A stretch of DNA of 58,868 bases from Bacillota bacterium (GTDB lineage Bacteria; Bacillota; Clostridia; Peptostreptococcales; Anaerovoracaceae). The notes under the pieces were generated by a model. That model saw only the letters and a program-made list of their open reading frames with translations. It was not told where the DNA came from and did no database searches. This document shows, in pieces, positions 9,059-16,600 of this stretch; the first letter of the stretch is position 1; every line of letters begins with the position of its first letter. The stretch spans positions 1 through 58,868 of the forward strand of contig JAETTD010000015.1 of the NCBI GenBank assembly GCA_021769295.1, written 5' to 3'. A program made the position numbers and the translations under genes.

Positions 9059-10705
9059 TTATAGATTCCACATGTATTCGATAAGAGCCTTGGTAGTCTC
9101 AGGAACTACGTGAAGCAAGCTGTGTTTATTGACTCTTTCGACATACTGGTGGTATTCTCTGCCGATAGGACCGTAGATTATTCCAGGAATAGCTACGTCT
9201 TCTATGGCTTCAAAATCCATGTTGTAATCATCTCCCCAAAGAGGAGTGTTTGCCGAGTACTTCTTGTAGTCGAACGGAGAAGTGATGCATCCGTAACTTA
9301 AATCCGAAATTCCCATGAAGAAGTTTTCAAATCCGACTTTCTGTCCGTATTCTTTTTCGGAAAGAGCGCTTACAAATTCGTATGCCTTGCTTCCGTATCC
9401 TTCTTTACCCTTAACCTGGTCGCTGTGTGTAGGTGGATAGTAAGGAGGCGCAAAGCCCAAGATCGTTACGGGAACCTGTATATCCGCATAGTCAAGAACG
9501 GCTTCCATCATGTCGATAGTTGCGCTTGGGAAGTTGGATTCTCCGCTGTTTACCTTTGCGATAATCTTATCGTATGCTTCTTTATAGAACTTGTCAAAAG
9601 CATCTGCATCCTTTTCTTTTGCAATGTCACACAGTTCATTAAAGGACAGAACCCATGGTTCGTAATGAATCTTGTCCATAGTCTCTGCCTTGTTCATGGT
9701 CTTGTACTGCTGATACTCGTTGTTAAGCTTTTCAACCTGATTTACAAAGGCTTCTGTGCAGATTGTCTTTAATTTGTTGATGATTTCTTCCGGAGTCATT
9801 CCGAAGTTGAGAGCGGTGAAATATCCGTAAGCTCTGTGCGGAATGGATACATCATATCCTTTTTTCATATCTCTCATGTTTCCCCATGTAGGAGGAACGG
9901 AAGCTTCGTCTCCGTAAACCTCGGAGAACTCAAGTGAACCGTTGGTTCTCAGATAGATGTCTGCTAATATTCCAAGGGCTGAAAATCCCTCATAGCAGTG
10001 TCCCATATGACCCTTCTTGCCCTGAACTATGATTGCAGGCATTACCTTACCTACGGTTCCGAGGGACATAATCTGAAGGTCTCCCTTGTCAGCAGTCGGT
10101 TCCGGGTCTATGAGCAGCTTATATGTAAGTCCGTATTTTTCTTTAAAATCTTTTAAAATCTTGACGCCGTTTCTCATACCTGTCGAATAGGATTCTTCGT
10201 CAGGTACAGGCATAAACAGGATGCTTCCTTCTAAAGTTCCTTCAAGGGCCTGTTGTGCATACTGTTCAAACAAAGCAGCATGAATCGAAAGACCGCCCTT
10301 CATGTCGGCCACGCCTCTTCCCCAGAGCCATTCACCTGATTCAAGGTCTGCTCTTGCTCTGTCGTCCAAAGGCATTTTGGCAATCATCTCTTCCAGTTTG
10401 CCTGTGCTTATGTCGTAAGCCCAAGGTTCGGCGCTACCGTATTCTTCGGTGGATACCACGTCAAAGTGTCCGCTCAGCAGTACGGTGTCCGTTTTCTTTC
10501 CTCTCAGAAGAGCGTAAGGAATCTTCCTTCCGTAAGGGTCTTGAGGAATCTCGTAAAGTCCCGTGTCCTCCGGGTGTTTTTCAAAGTAAGGCAGCGATTT
10601 GAAGAAGTCAGCAAACCATTCTGCAGGTTCAAGTTCTACAGTGGAACAGCTTACGCTTTTCATGGCAACCAGCTTAGTTAAAATTTCGAGTATTCTCTTT
10701 TCCAT
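9059..10705 (-). CDS. M20 family peptidase, RocB-like (long form), first gene of the operon
   Basis: A 548-residue RocB-like enzyme, the most diverged of the three. Motifs: LSGHFDVVSTEEYG (His, Asp), GRGVADMKGGLS (Asp), PVPDEESYSTGM (Glu-Glu), IDPEPTADKG, and REYHQYVERV near the end (His). I place the start at the ATG at 10705 because AAGGAG lies directly before it; an in-frame ATG at 10738 has no ribosome site. A sigma-A promoter is at 10789-10817, so this is probably the first gene of a six-gene transcript to 3516. Compared with its paralogues the middle region (about 200-330) is least conserved, which suggests another substrate. Confidence 0.88.
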   Translation of the reverse strand: MEKRILEILTKLVAMKSVSCSTVELEPAEWFADFFKSLPYFEKHPEDTGLYEIPQDPYGRKIPYALLRGKKTDTVLLSGHFDVVSTEEYGSAEPWAYDISTGKLEEMIAKMPLDDRARADLESGEWLWGRGVADMKGGLSIHAALFEQYAQQALEGTLEGSILFMPVPDEESYSTGMRNGVKILKDFKEKYGLTYKLLIDPEPTADKGDLQIMSLGTVGKVMPAIIVQGKKGHMGHCYEGFSALGILADIYLRTNGSLEFSEVYGDEASVPPTWGNMRDMKKGYDVSIPHRAYGYFTALNFGMTPEEIINKLKTICTEAFVNQVEKLNNEYQQYKTMNKAETMDKIHYEPWVLSFNELCDIAKEKDADAFDKFYKEAYDKIIAKVNSGESNFPSATIDMMEAVLDYADIQVPVTILGFAPPYYPPTHSDQVKGKEGYGSKAYEFVSALSEKEYGQKVGFENFFMGISDLSYGCITSPFDYKKYSANTPLWGDDYNMDFEAIEDVAIPGIIYGPIGREYHQYVERVNKHSLLHVVPETTKALIEYMWNL

Positions 10706-10788
10706 GATTTTCTCCTTATTGCATTTATTTTCAGACATCCCCAGGTGCTTTAAAAGTACTCTGAATATATGGAAATCCTTTATCTTTA

Positions 10789-10817
10789 AATATACTATTT
10801 TATTTTGGCAATGTCAA
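10789..10817 (-). promoter_or_regulatory. Sigma-A promoter of the M20 operon
   Basis: Minus strand TTGACA (10812-10817), 17-bp spacer, TATATT (10789-10794). It gives a leader of about 75 nt before the ATG at 10705. Confidence 0.8.
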
Positions 10818-10861
10818 TTTAAACGAAAAATAATTTGTTTATTTATGCATGCCGGCGATAA

Positions 10862-11082
10862 TGCCGTAATTAAGCTTTTTTGCCGGCTTTACGGCAGTTT
10901 TACCTTCGTTTGAACTCCGAAAATGCCGTATATAAAGCAAATTTTGGCATTTACGGCAGTTTTACCGTCCTCTGAGCCCATAAAATGCCGCAATTCAAGG
11001 GAATTTCAGAATTTACGGCAATTTGGCTTTACATGTCATGGCGATAATGCCGTGATTGAGCTTTTTTGCCGGTTTTACGGCA
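10862..11082 (-). repeat. Family A array: four hairpin units with an exact 62-bp period
   Basis: This fills most of the 10739-11127 gap. TGCCGTAA-like arms begin at 10862, 10924, 10986 and 11048 and each pairs with TTACGGCA about 27 nt later, giving 35-nt hairpins separated by 27 nt. Total length is exactly 221 bp. Comparison with the arrays at 44011 and 58522 shows this one is in minus orientation, directly after the 3' end of the GNAT gene. Sequence has diverged but geometry is identical. No protein-coding sense is likely because 62 is not a multiple of three. Confidence 0.85.
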
Positions 11083-11127
11083 GTCAGCTATGCAGGCAGG
11101 CTGCGTGCCCTTTGTCTGCGCCGTTAA

Positions 11128-11646
11128 TCAGACCAGCTTTCCTTCCTGTTTTAATTGGGCATATTCGCCTTTGAGCATGGAATACTGCACCTGGTCCATT
11201 ATTCCTCTGGCCTCCCTGTGATGCTGCCTTAAGATTCCGTCCATATGAAATCCCAGCGACTCATAAAGCCCTCTTCCCACTTGGTTGTCCGAATAGGCTT
11301 CGAGCCATACCTTGTTTAATTTCATATCTTCAAAGGCGTACTTTATGAGAGCGTTCATGGTTTCTCTTCCATACCCCCGGCCCTTTTCTCTGAAAGCTAT
11401 TCTCTTAATTTCAAACCACTCAGAGTCAAAATCCAAGTCCACGATTACATATCCGACCATATAATCATCCGATTTCCTTTTAACAGCCAAAGTCAACACG
11501 TTGGAGTCATTTAATTCTTCCTCATGTTCCTCCTTTGTGTTGGTCCAGATAAAAATGCTGTTAGCAGGGTCGTGTTCTATTTCCATGAGCACGTCCACTT
11601 CCGCCGGCGTAAGCTTGGATATGGTAAGTCTCTTGCTTTCCATCAT
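11128..11646 (-). CDS. GNAT-family N-acetyltransferase
   Basis: A 172-residue GNAT protein of the RimJ/SpeG-like type. The acetyl-CoA pyrophosphate loop is visible as REKGRGYG near residue 90, followed by the alpha-3 helix (MNALIKYAFEDMKLNKVWLE) and the C-terminal NQVGRGLYESLGFHMDGILR characteristic of ribosomal-protein and amino-group acetyltransferases. The start at 11646 is chosen because AGGAGG lies 8 bp upstream; a longer in-frame start at 11688 would run through the terminator of the preceding gene. It is monocistronic, with a family A repeat array right after its stop. Acceptor substrate unknown. Confidence 0.8.
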   Translation of the reverse strand: MMESKRLTISKLTPAEVDVLMEIEHDPANSIFIWTNTKEEHEEELNDSNVLTLAVKRKSDDYMVGYVIVDLDFDSEWFEIKRIAFREKGRGYGRETMNALIKYAFEDMKLNKVWLEAYSDNQVGRGLYESLGFHMDGILRQHHREARGIMDQVQYSMLKGEYAQLKQEGKLV

Positions 11647-11665
11647 GGTATCACCCTCCTTATAC

Positions 11666-11693
11666 AAAAAGCGGCATGACAAAATCATGCCGC
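11666..11693 (-). terminator. Rho-independent terminator after hom
   Basis: On the minus strand a 9-bp perfect stem (GCGGCATGA with TCATGCCGC), 5-nt loop, then TTTTTG. Located 12 bp past the hom stop and just before the GNAT ribosome site. Confidence 0.9.
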
Positions 11694-11705
11694 ATGTGCT
11701 ATAGC

Positions 11706-12740
11706 CTATTTTAAATTATCCAATATGCGAACCGTATCTATAAATACGCCGTAACCTGTCTGGGTGGTTTCAAGACCGTACTGCAATATGGTCAGTTTGC
11801 CCATTAAATCGGTATACAGTGAAACTACGGCAACGAGGTTTTCGTCGGTAAACACATCTCCCTTAGGAACTTCACCGGGAGCAACCTTGCCGACAACTTT
11901 TCCGTTTTCGTCTATGGTTCCGCTGCAGAGCAGCTTGATTACGTTTCCTCTTTCGTCCGCTGCCTTGATGTCTTCCGGAGTAACTTCCTCGATACCCGTT
12001 CTGTCGATCATGTCAGGAGTAATGCCCGCATCCATCAGCACGTTGAGAAGAACGGTCAGCTTTGCTGCCGCATCCCAGCCCTTTGTATCCATGGACGCAT
12101 CGGCTTCCATAAAGCCGCCTTCTCTGCCGGCTCTCATAATTTCGTCAATAGGAACGCCTTTGGTCATTTCTTTGAGGATGTAATTGGTAGTGGCGTTGAA
12201 AATACCTTCCACTTTATCTATTTTGCAGTATTGCAGGCAGTTGTCAGCCATGTTGAATACAGGGGTTCCGGCCATTACGGTAGTTTCGAAGAAGAAACAT
12301 ACGCCGTTTTTCTTAGCCAGATCTCTCAGTTCTCTGTAATACCATGCTAAAGGTCCCTTGTTGGCTGAAACCACATGTTTTTTACGGTTCAGAGCTTTTC
12401 TGATGTGGTCTGCCGCAGGAAGTCCGGTGAAAATATTAAGCGGTGTCAGCTCGAGCATTGCATCGTAATCGACCTTTTCAACCACTTCCATGGAATTCAT
12501 GGTGCTGAAAATAGGTGAATTTTCGTCAAACTTTCCTTCTTCTTCAAGCTGTCTTGTGGCTTCTTTCAGGTCTATACCGTCCATGCAGTACAGAGAGCCG
12601 CGGGAACCGGTCGTAATGGCAACCACCTTAACGTCGTATCCCGTCTTGGCCAAAATCTCATCGTGAGTCTGATTCAAAATTCTCGCAAAAGCCTTACCTG
12701 CGATGCCATAACCTAACATTGCTACTGAAAATTGTTTCAT
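11706..12740 (-). CDS. hom: Homoserine dehydrogenase
   Basis: A 344-residue enzyme reducing aspartate semialdehyde to homoserine in the threonine/methionine branch. N-terminal Rossmann fold (VAMLGYGIAGKAFARIL), then VVSANKGPLAWYY with the conserved catalytic-region Lys, FNATTNYIL in the substrate-binding fold, and MEADASMDTKGWDAAAKL, the family signature with the active-site acidic residues. It lacks the C-terminal ACT domain of longer enzymes (about 430 residues), so feedback by threonine through that domain is not expected. It follows the small flavoprotein gene by 14 bp; AAGGAGG precedes the ATG. thrH (18349) and thrC (25564) are in the same window. Confidence 0.88.
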   Translation of the reverse strand: MKQFSVAMLGYGIAGKAFARILNQTHDEILAKTGYDVKVVAITTGSRGSLYCMDGIDLKEATRQLEEEGKFDENSPIFSTMNSMEVVEKVDYDAMLELTPLNIFTGLPAADHIRKALNRKKHVVSANKGPLAWYYRELRDLAKKNGVCFFFETTVMAGTPVFNMADNCLQYCKIDKVEGIFNATTNYILKEMTKGVPIDEIMRAGREGGFMEADASMDTKGWDAAAKLTVLLNVLMDAGITPDMIDRTGIEEVTPEDIKAADERGNVIKLLCSGTIDENGKVVGKVAPGEVPKGDVFTDENLVAVVSLYTDLMGKLTILQYGLETTQTGYGVFIDTVRILDNLK

Positions 12741-12754
12741 TTTGTCCTCCTTAA

Positions 12755-13240
12755 TTATCTTTGCTTAACCAACTCCATAGCTTCTTTGCCTGTAATATGT
12801 TCAATGTCTATGCATACTACCGACGCAAGGTGCGCTTCTTTTTCCATTATCTCATCATATCTGTCCAAATCATCGGCAGAAAACTTTTCGCTTAATGCCC
12901 GGAAAGCCTGTTTCCTTTCGTCTTCGTCTTCAACTACATGAGCTTTACCGAATACCACGCCGCTGCGAAAATATGTTGTATATTCTCTTGATACAACATC
13001 ATCTTTATCTACAACGATAAAAGAAACCTTAGGATCCTTTTTTATCGAATCAATCTTATGCCCCGCCTTTGCGGAATGAAAGTAAATCTTATCTCCTACC
13101 AAAACATGATTTACAGCGACGGTATAAGGATATCCGTCGTCTCCGTTTACGCCCAGTACACCCGTTGTACCCTGCGCTATAATCTCACGTGTTTCTGCTT
13201 CAGGTAACAGCTGTTTGAATCTGCGCATTTTTCTAAACAT
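12755..13240 (-). CDS. Pyridoxamine 5'-phosphate oxidase-like flavin-binding protein (NimA-type)
   Basis: A 161-residue split-barrel flavin-binding protein. Features: FRKMRRFKQLLPEAETREII at the N-terminus, YPYTVAVNHVLVGDKIYFHS, and AKAGHKIDSIKKDPKVSFIV, the FMN-phosphate and dimer-interface region typical of NimA/NimC-like and HugZ-like proteins. Family members reduce nitroimidazoles or bind flavin or heme; here the reaction is unknown. The start at 13240 is chosen because a promoter -10 box lies at 13286-13291, inside the longer in-frame reading, and AGGTGA precedes this ATG. Co-transcribed with hom. Confidence 0.78.
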   Translation of the reverse strand: MFRKMRRFKQLLPEAETREIIAQGTTGVLGVNGDDGYPYTVAVNHVLVGDKIYFHSAKAGHKIDSIKKDPKVSFIVVDKDDVVSREYTTYFRSGVVFGKAHVVEDEDERKQAFRALSEKFSADDLDRYDEIMEKEAHLASVVCIDIEHITGKEAMELVKQR

Positions 13241-13285
13241 GTCTTCACCTCGTCTAAGTCGAAATTTTAGTTTAATTTTTTCTTC

Positions 13286-13314
13286 ATCATAACATTTTAC
13301 CGAAATCAAGTCAA
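13286..13314 (-). promoter_or_regulatory. Sigma-A promoter for the flavoprotein-hom operon
   Basis: Minus strand TTGACT (13309-13314), 17-bp spacer, TATGAT (13286-13291), about 45 bp before the chosen ATG at 13240. Confidence 0.7.
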
Positions 13315-13335
13315 TGACCTCTGCCCCAATTACAT

Positions 13336-13370
13336 AAGAAAAAGGAGCCGCAAAATATGCCGGCTCCTTT
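13336..13370 (-). terminator. Rho-independent terminator after the DUF305 gene
   Basis: A perfect 10-bp stem (AAAGGAGCCG at 13341-13350 with CGGCTCCTTT at 13361-13370), 10-nt loop, then a T-rich tract on the minus strand. Confidence 0.85.
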
Positions 13371-13388
13371 GACTGCCATAAAACGGTT

Positions 13389-13973
13389 TCAGCACTGGCA
13401 GCAGTCGCATCCGAGGCAGCGTGCCAGCTCCTGCATCTCTTCGATGCCTCTCTCCTGCGAGGTGATTATGGCTTCCAAAATCGGTTTCAGTTCTTCGCAA
13501 ATGCAATAGCAAAGGGCCGCTCTTGACATCTTTACGGCGCCCATATGGTGAGGAATCATTTCCCTGATAAAATTGCAATCTATATCGTTGTCTGCGCATG
13601 CACAGTTCATCTCCGCAAACATGGTTTTCATTATATTGTTCATTCTGCACTGAAATTCGCACAAATCGCTGCATCCGTTTGTCATTTTTATACAGCAGCA
13701 CAGCGCATTTTGCATGTTGTCAATGCTTTTCGTCTGTTCCGATATGATATTTTTTGCAATGGCCTCGAGCTTGCAATTATCTGTGTATTTCAAAATATTT
13801 CTCGACATTTCTATGGCTGCACGATGATGCGGTATCATCTGCCTTATAAAATTGGCCGATATGCTTTCGCTCAAGTTTGCTCCCAGCATACCTCCGATCA
13901 TCTTTTCCAGTATGCAGCCGTAGGCGCTGACGTACTCCTTGGCATCGCAATTTAACATACATTTTCTGCTCAT
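13389..13973 (-). CDS. Tandem DUF305-domain, cysteine-rich putative metal-binding protein
   Basis: A 194-residue protein built of two DUF305-like halves, each with the family hallmark MIPHH (FIRQMIPHHRAAIEMSRN near residue 45 and FIREMIPHHMGAVKMSRA near 140). DUF305 is a ferritin-like four-helix fold with His pairs thought to bind metal. It is unusually rich in cysteine (CCC, CACAD, CYC, CDCCQC at the end). No signal peptide is visible, whereas many DUF305 proteins are exported. Function is unknown; metal binding or copper/iron stress is a guess. The ribosome site AAGGAGG is part of a long inverted repeat (13979-14013). Confidence 0.75.
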   Translation of the reverse strand: MSRKCMLNCDAKEYVSAYGCILEKMIGGMLGANLSESISANFIRQMIPHHRAAIEMSRNILKYTDNCKLEAIAKNIISEQTKSIDNMQNALCCCIKMTNGCSDLCEFQCRMNNIMKTMFAEMNCACADNDIDCNFIREMIPHHMGAVKMSRAALCYCICEELKPILEAIITSQERGIEEMQELARCLGCDCCQC

Positions 13974-13978
13974 TATAA

Positions 13979-14013
13979 GACCTCCTTCGATTACAGTATG
14001 TCAAAAGGAGGTC
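13979..14013 (-). promoter_or_regulatory. Inverted repeat covering the ribosome binding site of the DUF305 gene
   Basis: GACCTCCTT at 13979-13987 and AAGGAGGTC at 14005-14013 are perfect 9-bp complements 17 bp apart. In the mRNA the proximal arm is the Shine-Dalgarno sequence, so a hairpin would hide it; as DNA it could also be an operator. Confidence 0.6.
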
Positions 14014-14018
14014 AACTG

Positions 14019-15233
14019 TTACAGTCCCTTGTTTTTTAAATCGGCAACAAGCTGCACATAGAATTCTCTCACATCAAATCCCGGTATATTCTCACGGTTT
14101 AAATCGATCACATCTCCGTGAGAAATTCCCCGGCCGCCTTTAGGCTCAAGAAAAATGTAATTTTGCCCCCACCTAAATGAGCTTTCGGCTACAAGTCCGT
14201 CGTTGGGACCGTCAAAATATTTTACCAGATTATATGAAAAGTTCAGAGGAAATTTGCCGCCGGTGGCTTTGTTAATTTTTGAGCCTATGCTCTGGCATAA
14301 AATTCCTTCGGGAACAACCATTTCTTTATCCATAGCAATGCACCTGCTTGCGGTCAAATCATGAACCGCCGCCATAAAATCCGGCGATTTGTCTCCCAGC
14401 TTCCTCATAGCTGCATTATAGGTTGACTCTATTTTGTGCTGCATCTCTGCGGGAATTTTGTTCAGCAGGTATTCGGCAAACCCGCAGCCTCTGTGGGGTG
14501 TGTTTACGGTAGTGATTGAGGCTATCATGCTGCCTGTATTCTCATATCCGGCAGCGTATCTTATATCAAGGCCTCCCTTTGAGTGGGCTATGACGTTTAC
14601 TTTTTCGCATCCCGTTTCTTCTGTTATCTCCTTTATGCGCCGGGCCAGCTCCCTGCCGCTGTCTGCCACGGATGCTGCCGACTGCTGATTACCGAAATAT
14701 ACGTCCGCACCGTTTGCCCTGAGCGCTTTGGGAATTCGTCCCCAATAGTTGGGAAATCTGTAATCTCTGAAAAACACTCCGTGAACCAGCAGAATTGGAT
14801 ACTTGGTCTTACACACTTTTTCTTCCCTGCGCAGTTCATCCGTCTTAAGTTTTTCCATTTCAAAGGAAATTTCCTCCGAAGCTGTCCTTATGATTTTAAC
14901 AAGGACTATGACGTTGACAACGGGTATAAAGCCTACAAGAGCGCCGATTACCCTGATTTTTATTCCCAGCTGCACGGACGTCAGGTATACGCATATTATA
15001 CCGGCCCAGAAAATCACAAATTCTATGATTATGGCAGCTATGCCGATGCCGATGAATCTTTTCCATTGTATATCGTAATTTACAATTGCCATTACTGCCA
15101 AAGCGGCAATAAGAATCGCAGACACCAAAAATACTTTAAGGCAAATTACGCCGATATTGCAAATTTTAAGACGCAAACTATCTTTCAATCCGGTTTCCTC
15201 TCTTTTACTTAGCAGGGGTTCAATCATCTGCAT
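14019..15233 (-). CDS. Membrane-anchored alpha/beta-hydrolase (triacylglycerol lipase-like)
   Basis: A 404-residue protein with three predicted membrane helices in the first 120 residues and a lipase domain after about 145. The domain shows YPILLVHGVFFRDY (oxyanion strand), NVIAHSKGGLDIRY (nucleophile Ser in AHSKG), TTVNTPHRG, GPNDGLV (catalytic Asp region) and GISHGDVID (His). This resembles Staphylococcus/Bacillus-type lipases fused to an N-terminal membrane anchor instead of a secretion signal. Start is uncertain: the ATG at 15233 has no clear ribosome site, whereas a TTG at 15188 is preceded by AGAGAGG. Substrate probably lipid esters, inferred. Confidence 0.78.
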   Translation of the reverse strand: MQMIEPLLSKREETGLKDSLRLKICNIGVICLKVFLVSAILIAALAVMAIVNYDIQWKRFIGIGIAAIIIEFVIFWAGIICVYLTSVQLGIKIRVIGALVGFIPVVNVIVLVKIIRTASEEISFEMEKLKTDELRREEKVCKTKYPILLVHGVFFRDYRFPNYWGRIPKALRANGADVYFGNQQSAASVADSGRELARRIKEITEETGCEKVNVIAHSKGGLDIRYAAGYENTGSMIASITTVNTPHRGCGFAEYLLNKIPAEMQHKIESTYNAAMRKLGDKSPDFMAAVHDLTASRCIAMDKEMVVPEGILCQSIGSKINKATGGKFPLNFSYNLVKYFDGPNDGLVAESSFRWGQNYIFLEPKGGRGISHGDVIDLNRENIPGFDVREFYVQLVADLKNKGL

Positions 15234-15271
15234 TTATTGTAGCATAAAAAGATAGCTTGCTGCAGTATTAT

Positions 15272-15706
15272 TTACAAAAACTGCCTGATATCTTTGACCA
15301 GGTTATCTTCGAGCCGTGTAAGTTTTTTTGCTATATTCTTGGATTTTTCATCTGCCGCTTCATATTGGTTGAGATAGCGGTTCAGTGACTTTACGCCCAT
15401 GTTGCATCCGTCAGTCATGAGTTCTGCAATGGTATTGTCGGATTCATCTACTGTCAGTTTGACGTTGGTTTTGAGCCATGACATGCTCTTTGCCATAGGG
15501 CTTGGTTCTTTGCCTTCATCGTGGTATCTGTGAAGGAGCTCCTTGATTTCTTTTTCGAGATTTTTGTGTTCCGTTTTGCAGTCGTTTAAATATGTTTTCA
15601 GCCTTTTGTCCGAAACATAGCCGAGCACCTCGTCTATCGAAGATACTCCCATTTTCACTCCGGCATCGCATTCTCTCAACAATCTCACTGTATCTTGTTC
15701 TATCAT
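15272..15706 (-). CDS. DUF2383-like helical-bundle protein
   Basis: A 144-residue, almost entirely helical, charged protein beginning MIEQDTVRLLRECDAGVKMG. Two related halves (CDAGVKMGVSSIDEVLGYV and GCNMGVKSLNRYLNQYEAAD) suggest a four-helix, ferritin-like bundle as in DUF2383/PA2169-type proteins. Enzymatic residues are not obvious. The start at 15706 is chosen because GGAGG lies 8 bp upstream; an in-frame ATG at 15754 lacks one. Function unknown. The fold assignment rests on pattern similarity only. Confidence 0.65.
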   Translation of the reverse strand: MIEQDTVRLLRECDAGVKMGVSSIDEVLGYVSDKRLKTYLNDCKTEHKNLEKEIKELLHRYHDEGKEPSPMAKSMSWLKTNVKLTVDESDNTIAELMTDGCNMGVKSLNRYLNQYEAADEKSKNIAKKLTRLEDNLVKDIRQFL

Positions 15707-15806
15707 AAATCTATCCTCCTCTTTATCAGTATGTCCACGGGAGAAGCTCTGCATACATTGCTTACATTGCTTATATTGCCTTTATGGTTTTAATACGGGT
15801 CGGCGT

Positions 15807-15905
15807 CATACATATTTGAGGTTTGCGTCATACAATGTATGATGTTTTCCTCGTAATGTATGCTTGCGTCATACATATTCGGTCATTTGATAATACAATG
15901 TATTA
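15807..15905. repeat. CATAC palindrome repeat, two units about 63 bp apart
   Basis: GCGTCATACATATT begins at 15804 and again at 15867, and the companion palindrome CATACAATGTATG (15829) recurs as AATACAATGTATT (15892), both 63 bp later. Further GCGTCATAC occurs at 15952. This occupies most of the 15707-16048 gap. It resembles the 62-bp GTATAC family in form but not in sequence. Confidence 0.6.
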
Positions 15906-16048
15906 CTAATTTATTTAATAGTGTCTACCGTGCCTTCGGGCAAAAAAATTTGCGTCATACAATCGCCAAATACAATCATCAAGATATTTTTAAAATTTTC
16001 TTGCAAATCTCCTTATTTTATGATAGATTAGTTAAGGTATCTTAATAC

Positions 16049-16136
16049 GGAGGATTGACCGAGTGGCTAAGGAGCCGCATTGGAAATGCGGTAAGGTGTA
16101 ACAGCCCCGTGGGTTCGAGTCCCATGTCCTCCGCCA
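16049..16136 (+). tRNA. tRNA-Ser (anticodon GGA)
   Basis: An 88-nt class II tRNA. Acceptor GGAGGAT pairs with GTCCTCC, discriminator G, encoded CCA at 16134-16136. Anticodon stem CCGCA/TGCGG encloses loop TTGGAAA with anticodon GGA at 16082-16084. A long variable arm and GGTTCGAGTCC T-loop are present. Reads UCC and UCU serine codons. Confidence 0.97.
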
Positions 16137-16138
16137 GA

Positions 16139-16171
16139 AAAACCCTGCAACTGCAACGGTTACAGGGTTTT
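16139..16171 (+). terminator. Terminator after tRNA-Ser
   Basis: AAAACCCTG (16139-16147) pairs with CAGGGTTTT (16163-16171), followed by an AT-rich tract, 3 bp after the tRNA end. Confidence 0.8.
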
Positions 16172-16278
16172 AATTTTGCCCTGACAAGATTTTTTGGTTA
16201 AAGCGTACTTTTATTTACTCATAAAACCGATAGCCGCCAGACTTTTTAAGCCTGCCATTTTTTATATCTCAAATGATG

Positions 16279-16360
16279 GGATAGGAAATCGTGCCGCAAC
16301 TTGCTTTTCGTAGAAATTCCATACAATAGTCGTAAATTGCACCCTGCATATATCAAAAAT
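16279..16360. repeat. Left copy of an ~80-bp dispersed repeat flanking the Ltp-protein island
   Basis: Shares GGATAGGAAATCGT, ACTTGCTTTTCGTAGAA and a 27-nt stretch ending TGCATATATCAAAAAT with the copy at 18141-18216. Similarity extends left to the GCCATTTTT run. It lies in the 16172-16600 gap, which otherwise holds only a promoter (16448-16476). Confidence 0.75.
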
Positions 16361-16447
16361 AATGCTCATGTGCATTTTTAAAAAATCAAAAAAATGACGA
16401 GCTACGGCGCCTCGCAACATCTTCTATAACTTTTTATCACATTATAG

Positions 16448-16476
16448 TTGAAATAATTATTTGCTTCGTGTATAAT
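16448..16476 (+). promoter_or_regulatory. Sigma-A promoter for the Ltp-domain gene
   Basis: TTGAAA (16448-16453), 17-bp spacer, perfect TATAAT (16471-16476). The leader to the ATG at 16601 is about 120 nt. Confidence 0.8.
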
Positions 16477-16600
16477 TTAACAATATGTTGCATTTCTGTT
16501 TATAATAGAATTATTTGCGCACACAGACTACATGCAGTTGCAGGATTATTATAGCCTATATGACTATTAATAAATAAAACAAGAAAAGGAGTACTGATCT

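Noticed and set aside
10862-11082. CRISPR array (35-nt hairpin repeat, 27-nt spacer)
   Set aside because: The repeats are not identical to each other, the linkers are similar between distant arrays, there are always four units, and no cas genes are present. It is a degenerate tandem repeat.
12740-12760. T-box or riboswitch before hom
   Set aside because: Only 14 bp separate hom from the preceding gene, with no room for a leader; none was recognised upstream of that gene either.
13979-14013. Classical MerR-type promoter (19-20 bp spacer) at the dyad
   Set aside because: No pair of -35 and -10 boxes with the right spacing fits; the dyad is reported only as a ribosome-site hairpin or operator.
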